Origin: CAIUGU01 sp963819685
GTDB lineage: Bacteria; Pseudomonadota; Gammaproteobacteria; Steroidobacterales; Steroidobacteraceae
Length of the DNA: 64,000 bases
Reading direction: 5' to 3'
NCBI GenBank assembly: GCA_963819685.1
Contig: CAWFXI010000007.1
Location: 496,001-560,000, forward strand
The position numbers and the translations under genes were made by a program. Under the pieces are notes generated by a model that had not been told where the DNA came from, did not search any database, and was given only the letters and a program-made list of their open reading frames with translations. This document shows, piece by piece, positions 52,784-62,192 of the stretch (positions are counted from its first letter, which is position 1; every line of letters starts with the position of its first letter).

Positions 52784-54196
52784 ATGACGACGCCTGCTGA
52801 AGTGCTCAGCCTCATAAAGGAAAAAGAGGTCAAGTTCGTGGACCTGAGGTTCACGGATACCCGTGGCAAGGAACATCACGTAACGGTTCCGCATCACCAG
52901 ATCAAACCCTCGTTTTTTGAAGACGGCAAGATGTTCGACGGATCATCCATTGCCGGCTGGAAGGGCATCAACGAATCGGACATGGTGCTCATGCCCGATG
53001 CGGACAGCGCGGTGCTGGATCCGTTCTTCGAAGAGACGACGCTCATCATCCGCTGCGATGTGCTTGAGCCAGCCACGATGCAGGGCTATGAGCGCGATCC
53101 CCGTTCGATCGCCAAGCGGGCAGAGGCGTATCTCAAGTCTTCCGGAATCGGCGACAGCGCCCTGTTCGGTCCGGAAAACGAGTTCTTCATCTTCGACAGT
53201 ATTCGCTTCGACACGTCGATGTCCGGCACGTTCGTCGAGATCGAATCCAGCGAAGCGGCCTGGAGCTCCGGCAAATCCTACGAGGACGGCAACAAGGGCC
53301 ATCGTCCGTTCGTCAAGGGTGGCTATTTCCCTGTGCCCCCGGTCGATTCTCAACAGGACATCCGTTCCGCGATGTGCATGGCGCTCGAGGAAATGGGCCT
53401 GACTGTCGAAGTCCACCACCATGAAGTCGCGACGGCGGGCCAGGGCGAAATCGGCGTCGGCGCGAACACCCTCGTCAAGAAAGCCGACGAAGTGCAGATC
53501 CTGAAGTACGCGATCCTCAATGTTGCAGCAGCATACGGCAAGACCGTTACCTTCATGCCGAAACCGATGGCTGGTGATAACGGCAACGGTATGCACGTAC
53601 ACCAGTCCATCCAGAAGGGCGGCAAACCGCTTTTTGCGGGCGATGGCTATGCCGGCCTGTCGGAATCCTGCCTCTATTACATCGGCGGGATCATCAAGCA
53701 CGCCAAGGCGATCAACGCATTCACGAACGCCAGCACCAACAGCTACAAGCGTCTCGTGCCAGGGTTCGAAGCACCGGTGATGCTGGCATACTCGGCACGC
53801 AATCGCTCTGCCTCCATTCGCATCCCGTGGGTTTCGAGTCCAAAGGCTCGCCGGATCGAGGTGCGTTTCCCGGACTCGACCGCAAATCCGTATCTCGGCT
53901 TTGCAGCGATGCTGATGGCGGGACTCGACGGTATCCAGAACAAGATCCATCCCGGCGAACCGGCCGACAAGGATCTCTACGACCTGGAGCCCGAGGAAGC
54001 CAAGCATATTCCCGAGGTTTGTTACTCGCTGGATGAGGCCCTTGTGGCTCTCGACAAGGACCGCGCGTTTTTGAAGGCGGGCGGCGTCTTCACAGACGAC
54101 GTCATAGACGCCTACATCGCTCTCAAGAAGCAGGAAGTCACAAGGGTGCGAATGGCCCCGCATCCCCTTGAGTTTGAGTTGTACTACAGCTGCTGA
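52784..54196 (+). CDS. glnA: Glutamine synthetase, type I
   Basis: GlnA makes glutamine from glutamate and ammonia with ATP. Catalytic blocks FFEDGKMFDGSSIAGWKGIN, GPENEFFIFD, GDNGNGMHVHQSI and NRSASIRIP are intact. The adenylylation site is the Tyr in KDLYDLEPEE, so activity is expected to be controlled by GlnE. The 470 residues match the family. A perfect GGAGGAGG ribosome binding site fixes ATG 52784. Confidence 0.98.
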   Translation: MTTPAEVLSLIKEKEVKFVDLRFTDTRGKEHHVTVPHHQIKPSFFEDGKMFDGSSIAGWKGINESDMVLMPDADSAVLDPFFEETTLIIRCDVLEPATMQGYERDPRSIAKRAEAYLKSSGIGDSALFGPENEFFIFDSIRFDTSMSGTFVEIESSEAAWSSGKSYEDGNKGHRPFVKGGYFPVPPVDSQQDIRSAMCMALEEMGLTVEVHHHEVATAGQGEIGVGANTLVKKADEVQILKYAILNVAAAYGKTVTFMPKPMAGDNGNGMHVHQSIQKGGKPLFAGDGYAGLSESCLYYIGGIIKHAKAINAFTNASTNSYKRLVPGFEAPVMLAYSARNRSASIRIPWVSSPKARRIEVRFPDSTANPYLGFAAMLMAGLDGIQNKIHPGEPADKDLYDLEPEEAKHIPEVCYSLDEALVALDKDRAFLKAGGVFTDDVIDAYIALKKQEVTRVRMAPHPLEFELYYSC

Positions 54197-54203
54197 TACT
54201 TGC

Positions 54204-54284
54204 GGCGCCAGGTCCTCCGGCCTGGCGCCCTCCTTCAGCCGGTGTAGTCCGGTGACGGCGGTCGCAAATCGCCGTCACCGCTTT
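54204..54284 (+). terminator. Double hairpin terminator after glnA
   Basis: A 9-bp stem GGCGCCAGG/CCTGGCGCC (54204-54229) is followed by a 10-bp stem GGTGACGGCG/CGCCGTCACC (54251-54279) and a short U-tract (CTTTTG). It separates glnA from the DUF4124 gene and ntrBC. Confidence 0.75.
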
Positions 54285-54320
54285 TGTAACGCGGAGGCGA
54301 AGCGGATATGCTCTGGCACC

Positions 54321-54894
54321 ATGATCTCGCGCTTTGCACTGCTGCTGCTCGCTGCGCTCGGAACTTCTGTCCAGGCGGCGGATGGCGTGTGGAGATGGGT
54401 GGACTCCCAGGGCGTCACCCACTACGCAGACCGGCCAGTGCCAGGTGCTGTGCAAATAGACATCAAAGTGCAGTCAGGGGCTGCTTCGCCCGTCATTCCA
54501 CCGGCGGACTCCGCGGCACCAACCACGCAGGCTGCTACGGCACCGGTTGCGGACCCGCTACACGCAGATCGAGGTGTGGAAGCCAGGTGCGGAAGAAACC
54601 GTCGCGAATACCGGCGGGGTAGTAGCCGTCCGCATTCGGCTGGCCCCGGCAATCCGTCCGCGGCATACGCTTGCCCTGTATCTGGACGGCAAGCGTGTGG
54701 AGAATCTGGCTCCCGGTGCATTGGACGTGGAGCTACAGAACGTGCCACGGGGCACCCACAGTCTCGTTGCTTCGGTTTTCGACGACGCAGGCAAGGTTGT
54801 CCAGCGTGGACAGCAGGTCGTCTTCTACGTTCGGCAGGAATCGGTTTCGCAACCGCCAGTAGGCCCGACGTTGCGGCCTCGCCCCAAGTCCTAG
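54321..54894 (+). pseudogene. DUF4124-domain secreted protein, frameshifted
   Basis: From ATG 54321 a signal peptide (MISRFALLLLAALGTSVQA) and the DUF4124 core (VWRWVDSQGVTHYADRPVPG) can be read. Near 54550 the similarity moves by one base to YTQIEVWKPGAEETVANTG and on through HTLALYLDGKRVENLAPGAL and RGTHSLVASVFDD to a stop at 54894. One extra base explains the break. Such proteins often lie between glnA and ntrB in Xanthomonadales-type genomes; their role is unknown. Confidence 0.78.
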
Positions 54895-54922
54895 GTTTCG
54901 CAGTCTTACAAGCGGACTCGCG

Positions 54923-54938
54923 ATTCGCGTTCGCGAAT
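54923..54938. other. Short palindrome before ntrB
   Basis: ATTCGCG-TT-CGCGAAT is a perfect 7-bp inverted repeat about 40 bp before the ntrB start. It could be a repressor operator or a small hairpin; nothing else supports either. Confidence 0.3.
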
Positions 54939-54978
54939 TCCGGGCTTCCCGATGCCGGTTCGATCTGACGGTATCCTG

Positions 54979-56082
54979 ATGTCAGCCGAACCCCGCTCAT
55001 TTCCATCCTACATGACCGATCTCGGACGCGTACTGGATGGACTCACCACGAGCGTGCTGCTCGTTGATCGTGCCCAGAATCTGCTGTATCTCAACGTAGC
55101 AGCGGAGACGCTCCTTGGCGTGAGTCGTAACCAGGTGCGCGGGCGACCGCTCTCGGACCTGTTTCGCGATACTGCCGGCCTGAGCGCCGTCATCGAACGC
55201 GCTGCGCAGACGACGCAGCAATATTCGCGTCGTGAACTCACGATCAAGCCCATCACCAGTGAAGATGAGCTCATCATCGATTGCTCGGTTGCCCCTTTCG
55301 AAGAACCGGGAGCACCGTCCGGCATGCTGGTCGAGATCACCGATGCGACCCAGCACAAGCGTGTGACACGGGATACCGCTTTACTGACGCAGATAGGCGG
55401 CAGCCGGGCGATGATCCGTCAGCTTGCACACGAGATCAAAAATCCTCTCGGTGGTTTGCGTGGCGCAGCGCAGTTGCTCGATCGGCAGCTGGCAGATCCT
55501 TCCATGCGTGAATACACCACCGTCATCATCAGTGAAGCCGATCGGCTCGTGAGTCTGGTGGATGCGTTGCTTGGCCCTGGTCATGCGCCTCGCAAGGAAC
55601 CGATCAATGTGCACGAGCTGTTGCAGCATGTCGGCCACCTGCTTGCTGCCGAAGCTCCGCCAGGTGTTGTCATCGACCGCGATTACGACCCAAGCCTGCC
55701 GCCGATCAAGCTGGACAGGAACCAGATCATCCAGGCCATGCTGAATCTCGGCCGCAATGCCATCCAGGCAATCGGCCAGGCAGGACGGTTGACGTTGCGC
55801 ACGCGCGCACTCACCAGCGTCAGCATCGGGACGCGACGCTATCGCCTGGTGGCCAGCATCCAGTTCGAGGACAACGGTCCCGGAGTTCCCGAACATCTGC
55901 GCGATACGCTTTTCTATCCACTGGTGACCGGCCGGGCCGAAGGCACGGGACTGGGACTTGCCGTTGCGCAGGATCTGGTCAGCCGGCATGACGGTCTTAT
56001 CGAATTCACGAGCCGTCCTGGTCAAACCCTTTTCACCATCCTATTGCCCTTTAGTACTTCTGATGCAGACGAAATCACTTAA
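54979..56082 (+). CDS. ntrB: Nitrogen regulation sensor histidine kinase NtrB
   Basis: NtrB phosphorylates and dephosphorylates NtrC under control of PII. A PAS-like domain (VLDGLTTSVLLVDRAQNLLY) is followed by the H-box QLAHEIKNPLGGLRGAAQLL and the N/G boxes (NLGRNAIQAI, FEDNGPGVPEHL, GTGLGLAVAQDLV). It has 367 residues. Starts at 54952 and 55012 are also possible. It overlaps ntrC by 20 nt. Confidence 0.93.
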   Translation: MSAEPRSFPSYMTDLGRVLDGLTTSVLLVDRAQNLLYLNVAAETLLGVSRNQVRGRPLSDLFRDTAGLSAVIERAAQTTQQYSRRELTIKPITSEDELIIDCSVAPFEEPGAPSGMLVEITDATQHKRVTRDTALLTQIGGSRAMIRQLAHEIKNPLGGLRGAAQLLDRQLADPSMREYTTVIISEADRLVSLVDALLGPGHAPRKEPINVHELLQHVGHLLAAEAPPGVVIDRDYDPSLPPIKLDRNQIIQAMLNLGRNAIQAIGQAGRLTLRTRALTSVSIGTRRYRLVASIQFEDNGPGVPEHLRDTLFYPLVTGRAEGTGLGLAVAQDLVSRHDGLIEFTSRPGQTLFTILLPFSTSDADEIT

Positions 56083-57466
56083 TGTCTGGCTTGTCGATGA
56101 CGATGCCTCCATCCGCTGGGTGCTGGAGCGTGCGTTGCGTCAGGGCGGAATGACACCGACAGCCTTTGAACACGCGGACACCGTTCTCGCAGCTCTGCGG
56201 CGCAGTCGTCCCGACGTCCTGATCACCGACATCCGCATGCCCGGACGCAGCGGCCTTGAGCTTCTCACCGAGATCCGCGGCAGCCAGCCGGAACTACCCG
56301 TCATCGTCATGACGGCGCACTCGGATCTCGACAGCGCAGTGGCTGCCTATCAGGGCGGTGCGTTTGAGTATCTGCCCAAACCGTTCGATATCGACCAGGC
56401 AGTAGACCTGGTACGTCGCGCTGCGCAGCAGAAGGAGCGCGGCGAAGAAGTGGTAGTCGATTCCCGCCGCATACCGGAAATGCTGGGTCAGGCTCCCGCG
56501 ATGCAGGAAGTATTTCGCGCGATTGGCCGCCTGTCCCGCTCGAGCATGACAGTGCTCATCACGGGTGAATCCGGCACCGGCAAGGAACTTGTGGCACGAG
56601 CGCTGCATCGGCACAGCCCGCGCGCCAGCAAGGCGTTTATTGCGCTCAACACCTCCGCCTTTACGGCTGACCTGCTTGAGTCAGAACTCTTTGGTCACGA
56701 AAAAGGTTCATTCACGGGTGCCGATGCGTTGCGTCGAGGGCGCTTTGAGCAGGCTGACGGCGGCACGCTTTTTCTCGATGAAATTGGCGACATGTCTCCC
56801 CAGCTCCAGACACGCCTGTTACGCGTGCTGGCTGAAGGGGAGTTCTACCGCGTTGGTGGCCAGGTTCCCGTGCGTACTGACGTTCGCGTCATCGCCGCTA
56901 CTCACCAGGTCCTCGAGGACCGCGTTGCCCAGGGAATGTTTCGCGAGGACTTGCTGCATCGCCTCAACGTGATCCGGATCGAGGTGCCGCCCTTGCGCTC
57001 AAGGCGCGAAGACATTCCCGAGTTGCTGTTGCATTACCTGGATGCCGCGGCGCTCGAACTCGGTGTGGAACCGAAAGTGCTGACACCGGAGGCGGCGGCA
57101 GCCCTTGCGAATTTCGACTGGCCCGGCAACGTACGTCAATTGGTTAACGCCTGTCGACGACTGACGGTGACCGCGCCCGGTCGCGAGATCAAGGCGGAAG
57201 ACATTCCGACGGATCTCGGTGGAGTGCCCGGACCTGCAAAATTGCAGGATGAATGGACCCGGCAATTGACCAGTTGGGCGGACAAGCGGCTGCTTGCTGG
57301 CGGCGATCCCTTGCTCGATGATGCATTGCCGGAGTTTGAGCGGACTCTTATCCGCGCGGCGCTCCGCAAGGCTGGAGGAGGCCGACAGGAAGCAGCCCGC
57401 TTGCTGGGCTGGGGTCGCAATACGTTGACACGAAAGCTGCGTGATCTCGGCATGGACGACGCCTGA
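56063..57466 (+). CDS. ntrC: Nitrogen regulation response regulator NtrC
   Basis: NtrC activates sigma54 promoters under nitrogen limitation. The receiver domain has acidic VDDDAS and phosphoacceptor Asp56 in LITDIRMPG. The AAA+ domain shows Walker A GESGTGKE, the sigma54-contacting GAFTGA loop as GSFTGADALR, and FLDEIGDMSP. A Fis-type helix-turn-helix (GRQEAARLLGWGRNTLTRKL) ends the 467-residue protein. The upstream glnA promoter is its likely target. Confidence 0.96.
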   Translation: MQTKSLNVWLVDDDASIRWVLERALRQGGMTPTAFEHADTVLAALRRSRPDVLITDIRMPGRSGLELLTEIRGSQPELPVIVMTAHSDLDSAVAAYQGGAFEYLPKPFDIDQAVDLVRRAAQQKERGEEVVVDSRRIPEMLGQAPAMQEVFRAIGRLSRSSMTVLITGESGTGKELVARALHRHSPRASKAFIALNTSAFTADLLESELFGHEKGSFTGADALRRGRFEQADGGTLFLDEIGDMSPQLQTRLLRVLAEGEFYRVGGQVPVRTDVRVIAATHQVLEDRVAQGMFREDLLHRLNVIRIEVPPLRSRREDIPELLLHYLDAAALELGVEPKVLTPEAAAALANFDWPGNVRQLVNACRRLTVTAPGREIKAEDIPTDLGGVPGPAKLQDEWTRQLTSWADKRLLAGGDPLLDDALPEFERTLIRAALRKAGGGRQEAARLLGWGRNTLTRKLRDLGMDDA

Positions 57467-57579
57467 AGTCGCAATCCCGCTCGTTGGCGATATGCGAGGC
57501 CGACCCGTCTCGATCGCGGCACTGACCGCAAGCACCGCTATACTCCGCGGATGAACTCCTGCGTGGCCCGCCAAGCGCA

Positions 57580-58680
57580 ATGACCGATTTCACCGGACTG
57601 CTGCACTACCGCCTTCTCGGCAACTCGATCAGCGACTGGGCGCTCGCGCTCATGGCGTTCCTGATCACGTTTACCGTACTCCCGCTGATTCGCAGCTTTG
57701 TCGCGCGGCGTGCACGCGGCGCGGCGGGCACCCCCCATTCCGTCGTGGTCGAGCTGATCCTGCGGCTGATTCCACGCACGAGCCGGTTGTTCCTCTGGAT
57801 CCTTGCCGTCAAGTCGGCGGAAACGTTCCTGACGTTGCCGGCATCCGTACATCAGACTCTGACGGTGCTCGTGCTGGTCGTGGTCTGGTTCCAGATCGGC
57901 CTTTGGGCGATGGCTACGGTCAACTACCTGCTGGATCGCCAGCAACGACGACGGGGTGAACATGACACGGGCTTTGCCAGTTCGCTGAGTGTCATCAATT
58001 TCATCGCCGGTCTGGGCGTCTGGTCGTTGGCGGCTCTGCTCGCACTCGACAATCTCGGCGTGAACATTACGGCGCTGGTGGCCGGACTCGGCGTCGGCGG
58101 CATTGCGATTGCACTCGCCGTGCAGACCATACTGGGCGATGTGCTGGCTTCACTGTCGATCACTCTCGACAAGCCCTTCGCGGTTGGCGACAACGTCGTC
58201 ATCGACGACTGCTCCGGCCAGGTTGAACACATTGGCATCAAGAGCACGCGCATTCGCAGCGTCGATGGTGAGCAGATCATTCTGTCCAACGCCGATCTGC
58301 TCAAGAGCCGCTTGCGGAATTTCGGGCGTATGGACGAACGCCGCGGCGTCATGAGAATCGGGATTGCCTATGAGACTCCGCGCGCGAAGGTTGCACAGGT
58401 TGCCGGCATCATCGAGCAGGTGATCCGCAACCAGCCTGGCGTCAGGTTCGAGCGCTGCCACTTCAAGGACTTCGGTGCCTACGCCCTCAACTTCGAGGCT
58501 GTATTTTTCGTCCTGAAACCGAAACTCGGTGCGCTGATGGATGCACAACACAGCATCAATCTCGGGTTGCTGGAGGCTTTCGAAAGCGGCGGTATTGAAT
58601 TCGCGTATCCGACGCAGAAGCTGCTGTTTACGCCAGCCGGGAAAGACAGCAGTACCGGTCAGCAGGAAGCCACTGCCTGA
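57580..58680 (+). CDS. MscS-family mechanosensitive ion channel
   Basis: Small-conductance channel that opens under hypo-osmotic stress. Four or five membrane helices end in the pore helix ALVAGLGVGGIAIALAVQ, rich in Gly and Ala, followed by DKPFAVGDNVVIDDCSGQVE, typical of the MscS beta domain. The protein has 366 residues. No strong ribosome binding site is seen. Its 3' end overlaps the end of pyrD by 22 nt in convergent orientation. Confidence 0.88.
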   Translation: MTDFTGLLHYRLLGNSISDWALALMAFLITFTVLPLIRSFVARRARGAAGTPHSVVVELILRLIPRTSRLFLWILAVKSAETFLTLPASVHQTLTVLVLVVVWFQIGLWAMATVNYLLDRQQRRRGEHDTGFASSLSVINFIAGLGVWSLAALLALDNLGVNITALVAGLGVGGIAIALAVQTILGDVLASLSITLDKPFAVGDNVVIDDCSGQVEHIGIKSTRIRSVDGEQIILSNADLLKSRLRNFGRMDERRGVMRIGIAYETPRAKVAQVAGIIEQVIRNQPGVRFERCHFKDFGAYALNFEAVFFVLKPKLGALMDAQHSINLGLLEAFESGGIEFAYPTQKLLFTPAGKDSSTGQQEATA

Positions 58681-59654
58681 CGTGGCGGCAAAGCCGTTAC
58701 CCTGTCCGTTACCAGGCTGCCTACCAGATCCGAAACGGAATTCATGCGGGCATCTGTCAGGTACTGGCTGATCCCGGCATTGATCTTCTTGCAGACGAGC
58801 GGGTCATAGAACAATGAAGTTCCAACCCCGACAGCGCTGGCTCCCGCAATGATGAATTCCAGGGCATCCTGAGCCGTGTAGATACCGCCCTGGCCGATGA
58901 TCGGTACGCCGTGCTTGCGGGCAACGTCATAGACCTGGTGCACTTTGAGCAATGCGATTGGCTTGATCGCGGGACCCGACAGTCCGCCCTGGATATTGCC
59001 GATGACCGGTCGCCGGGTTTTCACGTCGATCGCCATTCCCATGACGGTGTTGATGACAGCCAGCGCATCGCTTCCTGCCTCAATACAGCGTCGTGCGTTT
59101 TCCCGGATGTCTGTCTGATTGGGGGAAAGCTTGGTGATCAGTGGTTTGCGCGTGACAGCACGACACGCTTCAACGACCCTGGCAGACATGTCCGGATAGT
59201 TGCCAAACTGCACCCCGCCTTCCTTGATGTTCGGGCAGGAAATGTTGATTTCGATCGCGTCGATCGGTGAGTCGTCGAAACGCCGGGTCACTTCCACATA
59301 GTCGTCGATGGTCGAACCGCAGACGTTGGCGATGAACCGCGTCTCGTCGAAATCCAGACCAGGCAGGATGCGCTGCACGACCGCGTCTACACCGGGGTTC
59401 TGTAGCCCGATGGCGTTCAGCATCCCCATGGGGGTTTCATACACACGGTGAGGCGGGTTACCCAGGCGCGGTTCGCGGGTCGTGCCCTTGAGCACGATTG
59501 CACCTGCGTCGCGGTTCGTGAAACCCGCTACTCGTGTGTATTCCTCACCGAAGCCCACGCATCCGGACAGCAATACGATTGGAGAATCGAAAGCCAGTCC
59601 GCAGAAAGTGCTTTTCAGCGATGGTGGCAGGATCGGACCCGGCGCGCTGTTCAT
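58659..59654 (-). CDS. pyrD: Dihydroorotate dehydrogenase, class 1 (1B-like)
   Basis: This flavoenzyme oxidises dihydroorotate to orotate in pyrimidine synthesis. The catalytic Cys lies in INISCPNIKEGGVQFGNYPD, which marks class 1 enzymes; class 2 enzymes have Ser. The start (LKSTFCGLAFDSPIVLLSGC), KLSPN and the FMN-binding GQGGIYTAQDALEFIIAGAS are present. The protein has 331 residues. Class 1B normally needs an electron-transfer partner PyrK, which is not encoded nearby. The usual gammaproteobacterial enzyme is class 2. Confidence 0.88.
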   Translation of the reverse strand: MNSAPGPILPPSLKSTFCGLAFDSPIVLLSGCVGFGEEYTRVAGFTNRDAGAIVLKGTTREPRLGNPPHRVYETPMGMLNAIGLQNPGVDAVVQRILPGLDFDETRFIANVCGSTIDDYVEVTRRFDDSPIDAIEINISCPNIKEGGVQFGNYPDMSARVVEACRAVTRKPLITKLSPNQTDIRENARRCIEAGSDALAVINTVMGMAIDVKTRRPVIGNIQGGLSGPAIKPIALLKVHQVYDVARKHGVPIIGQGGIYTAQDALEFIIAGASAVGVGTSLFYDPLVCKKINAGISQYLTDARMNSVSDLVGSLVTDRVTALPPRQAVASC

Positions 59655-59773
59655 GAAGGACTCCTCAAGGTGCCTAGTCTAGCGGAAGCCCCGGCCTGCC
59701 GGCTGGTGCTTTACGTGCGCCGCACACAGGGTATTCTGCAGCTCGGTGTCCATACCACCAGTTCCCGCCAGCA

Positions 59774-60244
59774 GTGTTCCATATCATTCTGTTCCAGCCG
59801 GAGATTCCGCCCAACACCGGCAATGTCATCAGGCTATGCGCAAATGCGGGTGCTCAACTGCAATTGGTCCGGCCGTTGGGTTTCGAGCTGGACGAGAAAC
59901 GGGTTCGCCGCGCAGGTCTCGACTACCATGAGATGACGAGGGTCAGAATCTGGGATTCTCTCGACGAGTGCTTGCAGAAACTTGGGGTGACCCGCTGGTT
60001 TGCCATATCAACCCGGGGTCAGGTGCGTCACGACCAGGTCGCTTTCCAGAAGGGTGACGCCTTCGTATTCGGTCCTGAGACCCGTGGACTTCCCGAAGAT
60101 ACGCTGCAACTTTGTCCTCCCGAGCGGCGGTTGTTCCTGCCGATGTTTCCCGGAAACCGCAGCCTCAATCTGTCCAATGCCGTTGCCGTGGTGACTTTCG
60201 AAGCCTGGCGACAGCACGGTTTTTCCGGAGCGGCACGCCGCTGA
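59774..60244 (+). CDS. trmL: tRNA (cytidine/uridine-34-2'-O)-methyltransferase TrmL
   Basis: TrmL methylates the wobble nucleotide ribose in leucine tRNAs. The SPOUT trefoil-knot motifs FQPEIPPNTGNVIRLCANAG, FVFGPETRGLP and RSLNLSNAVAVVTFE are intact. The protein has 156 residues and begins at GTG 59774. Confidence 0.95.
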   Translation: MFHIILFQPEIPPNTGNVIRLCANAGAQLQLVRPLGFELDEKRVRRAGLDYHEMTRVRIWDSLDECLQKLGVTRWFAISTRGQVRHDQVAFQKGDAFVFGPETRGLPEDTLQLCPPERRLFLPMFPGNRSLNLSNAVAVVTFEAWRQHGFSGAARR

Positions 60245-60287
60245 AGAATGTCACGCGATCGCGCGCAACTGGCTCCTGGCATTCTGT

Positions 60288-61313
60288 CTAGTCATTCTCG
60301 GCCTTGATGCCGCGACTCATCAGCTCACGGACACCCTCGGTAGGTGACAGGCCTTTGTGAACGACTTGATACACCCGTTCGCAGATGGGCATCTCCACGC
60401 CAAGGCGCTGGGCCACTTGCCTTACGGCAAGCGCGGCGGGGACTCCCTCCACGACCTGGCCGATCGCTCGTTCCGCATCAGCAACCGAGGTCCCCGCAGC
60501 CAGTGCCAGGCCGAAGCGCCGATTGCGTGAGGCATTGTCGGTACAGGTAAGGACCAGATCGCCAAGTCCGGCGAGACCCATGAACGTCTCCTGGCGGGCG
60601 CCAAGCGCTACGCCCAGGCGCGTCATTTCAACAAGGCCACGGGTAATCAGCGCTACACGCGTATTCGCACCGAAACCCAGGCCGTCGGAGATTCCCGCGC
60701 CAATTGCCAGCACATTCTTGACTGCCCCGCCGACTTCAACACCGACGATGTCGGTAGACGTGTACGCACGAAAATTCTGTCCCGACAGCCTCTGCGCGAG
60801 ATCAAGAGCGAAGCCTGGGTCGGCAGACGCTACTGTCATCGCAGTCGGCAGGCCAGCGCCAACTTCCTTCGCAAAAGTAGGTCCGGACAATACGGCGACA
60901 GGCAGCTTCTGTCCCAGCACTTCGCCAGCCACTTGATGCGGCAGCATGCCGGTATCGAGTTCTATGCCCTTTGTTGCCCAGGCCACGCGCATTCCTGGCC
61001 GCAGGAGTCCGGCGATTTCGCGCAGCGTGCTCCTGAACGCATGGCTCGGCACAGCAAGCAGCAGATCGCGGCTGCCAGCCAGCGCGCGGCCCAGATCCGG
61101 CTCCAGCGTCAGCGCATCTGGAAATGGAGCGTCGGGAAGATACCGGCGATTGCGCCGCTCACTCGCGACTGTTGCCAGATGCGAAGCGTCGCGGCCCCAC
61201 AGGATCGTTACACCGTCAGTGCGCGCAAGCTGAATGGCCAGCGCCGTACCCCAGGATCCAGCCCCAAGGACGGCGATAGCCTGGTTGGTTTTCGAAGAGG
61301 CGGATGACGCCAC
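60288..61313 (-). CDS. gpsA: Glycerol-3-phosphate dehydrogenase [NAD(P)+]
   Basis: GpsA makes sn-glycerol-3-phosphate for phospholipids. The NAD-binding motif VLGAGSWGTALAIQLA, the AVLSGPTFAKEVGAGLPTA block, the catalytic VGGAVKNVLAIGAG with Lys, and GLGDLVLTCTDNASRNRRFG are present. It has 341 residues. It lies 18 bp downstream of secB, as in the E. coli secB-gpsA order. Confidence 0.97.
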   Translation of the reverse strand: MASSASSKTNQAIAVLGAGSWGTALAIQLARTDGVTILWGRDASHLATVASERRNRRYLPDAPFPDALTLEPDLGRALAGSRDLLLAVPSHAFRSTLREIAGLLRPGMRVAWATKGIELDTGMLPHQVAGEVLGQKLPVAVLSGPTFAKEVGAGLPTAMTVASADPGFALDLAQRLSGQNFRAYTSTDIVGVEVGGAVKNVLAIGAGISDGLGFGANTRVALITRGLVEMTRLGVALGARQETFMGLAGLGDLVLTCTDNASRNRRFGLALAAGTSVADAERAIGQVVEGVPAALAVRQVAQRLGVEMPICERVYQVVHKGLSPTEGVRELMSRGIKAEND

Positions 61314-61331
61314 TGCGAACCGCCGGCGATA

Positions 61332-61832
61332 TCAGTTGATGGCGGTAGGCGAACCCTGGGGCGCAGCCTGCTGGCGCGATTCCGCCACTGCCCGGTCAAA
61401 GAGTCCTTCGAAATTGACGGGAGGCAGCAGGAAGGGCGGAAAACCACCTTTCAGCAGCAGGTCCGAAATCGCCTGGCGCGCATAGGGCAGCAGATACTGG
61501 GGACAGAAGATGCCGACGAGGCGCTGCAGGTCTTCCGCCGGTACATTCCTGACTGCGAACGCACCCGCCTGCTGCAGTTCCGCCAGCCACAACGTTGCCT
61601 CACCGACCTTGGCTTCAAGATGAATTTTCAGGACCACTTCCTTCATCTCGGGCGCAATGTCGGTGACCGACGTATTCATGCTGAGATTAATCGCCGGGTT
61701 CTGAGCACCGTTCTGCATGCGCGGGCCGTTGGGCGCCTCGAACGACAGATCCTTTACGTACACCGCCTGCGGTGAAAACAGCGGTGCATTGGGATCGACT
61801 TCGCCGTTCTGGAGCGGGGCTGCTTCGGCCAT
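61332..61832 (-). CDS. secB: Protein-export chaperone SecB
   Basis: SecB keeps precursors unfolded and delivers them to SecA. The 166 residues include VYVKDLSFEAPNGPRM, a variant of the family signature YLKDISFE.P..P, then YARQAISDLLLKGGFPPFLL. A good AAGGAAT site precedes the ATG. Confidence 0.95.
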   Translation of the reverse strand: MAEAAPLQNGEVDPNAPLFSPQAVYVKDLSFEAPNGPRMQNGAQNPAINLSMNTSVTDIAPEMKEVVLKIHLEAKVGEATLWLAELQQAGAFAVRNVPAEDLQRLVGIFCPQYLLPYARQAISDLLLKGGFPPFLLPPVNFEGLFDRAVAESRQQAAPQGSPTAIN

Positions 61833-61919
61833 TGGGAGATTCCTTCGTCGTTACTATCAGGGGTTATGGGCAGTGGGTACGGGTTGGAGACTGCCGGAAA
61901 GACTGTGAGGTGAGGCTCT

Positions 61920-62192
61920 TCAGGTCACCGGGTTCAAGAGCGAGTCTAACTCGCCCTTGCGCTCAAGAGCGTACAGGTCTTCAAAGCCGCCTACATGACG
62001 GTCGCCGATGAATATCTGCGGAACGGTTCGCCGTCCACCACTCAGCCGCAGCATCTCATTACGGCTTGAGATGTCCTCATCGACTTTGATGTCCGTAAAG
62101 GACGCGCCTTTCCGCGTCAACAGAGCGCGGGCACGATCGCAATAGCCACAGAACGCCGTGGAATAGATCCGGATCGGGAGCTGGCCACTCAT
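61920..62192 (-). CDS. grxC: Glutaredoxin 3
   Basis: A GSH-dependent thiol reductase of 90 residues. The active site reads FCGYC in place of the usual CPYC; the rest fits (RTVPQIFIGDRHVGGFEDLY). ATG 62192 overlaps the stop of the rhodanese gene by 4 nt (ATGA), so both are translated together. Confidence 0.92.
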   Translation of the reverse strand: MSGQLPIRIYSTAFCGYCDRARALLTRKGASFTDIKVDEDISSRNEMLRLSGGRRTVPQIFIGDRHVGGFEDLYALERKGELDSLLNPVT

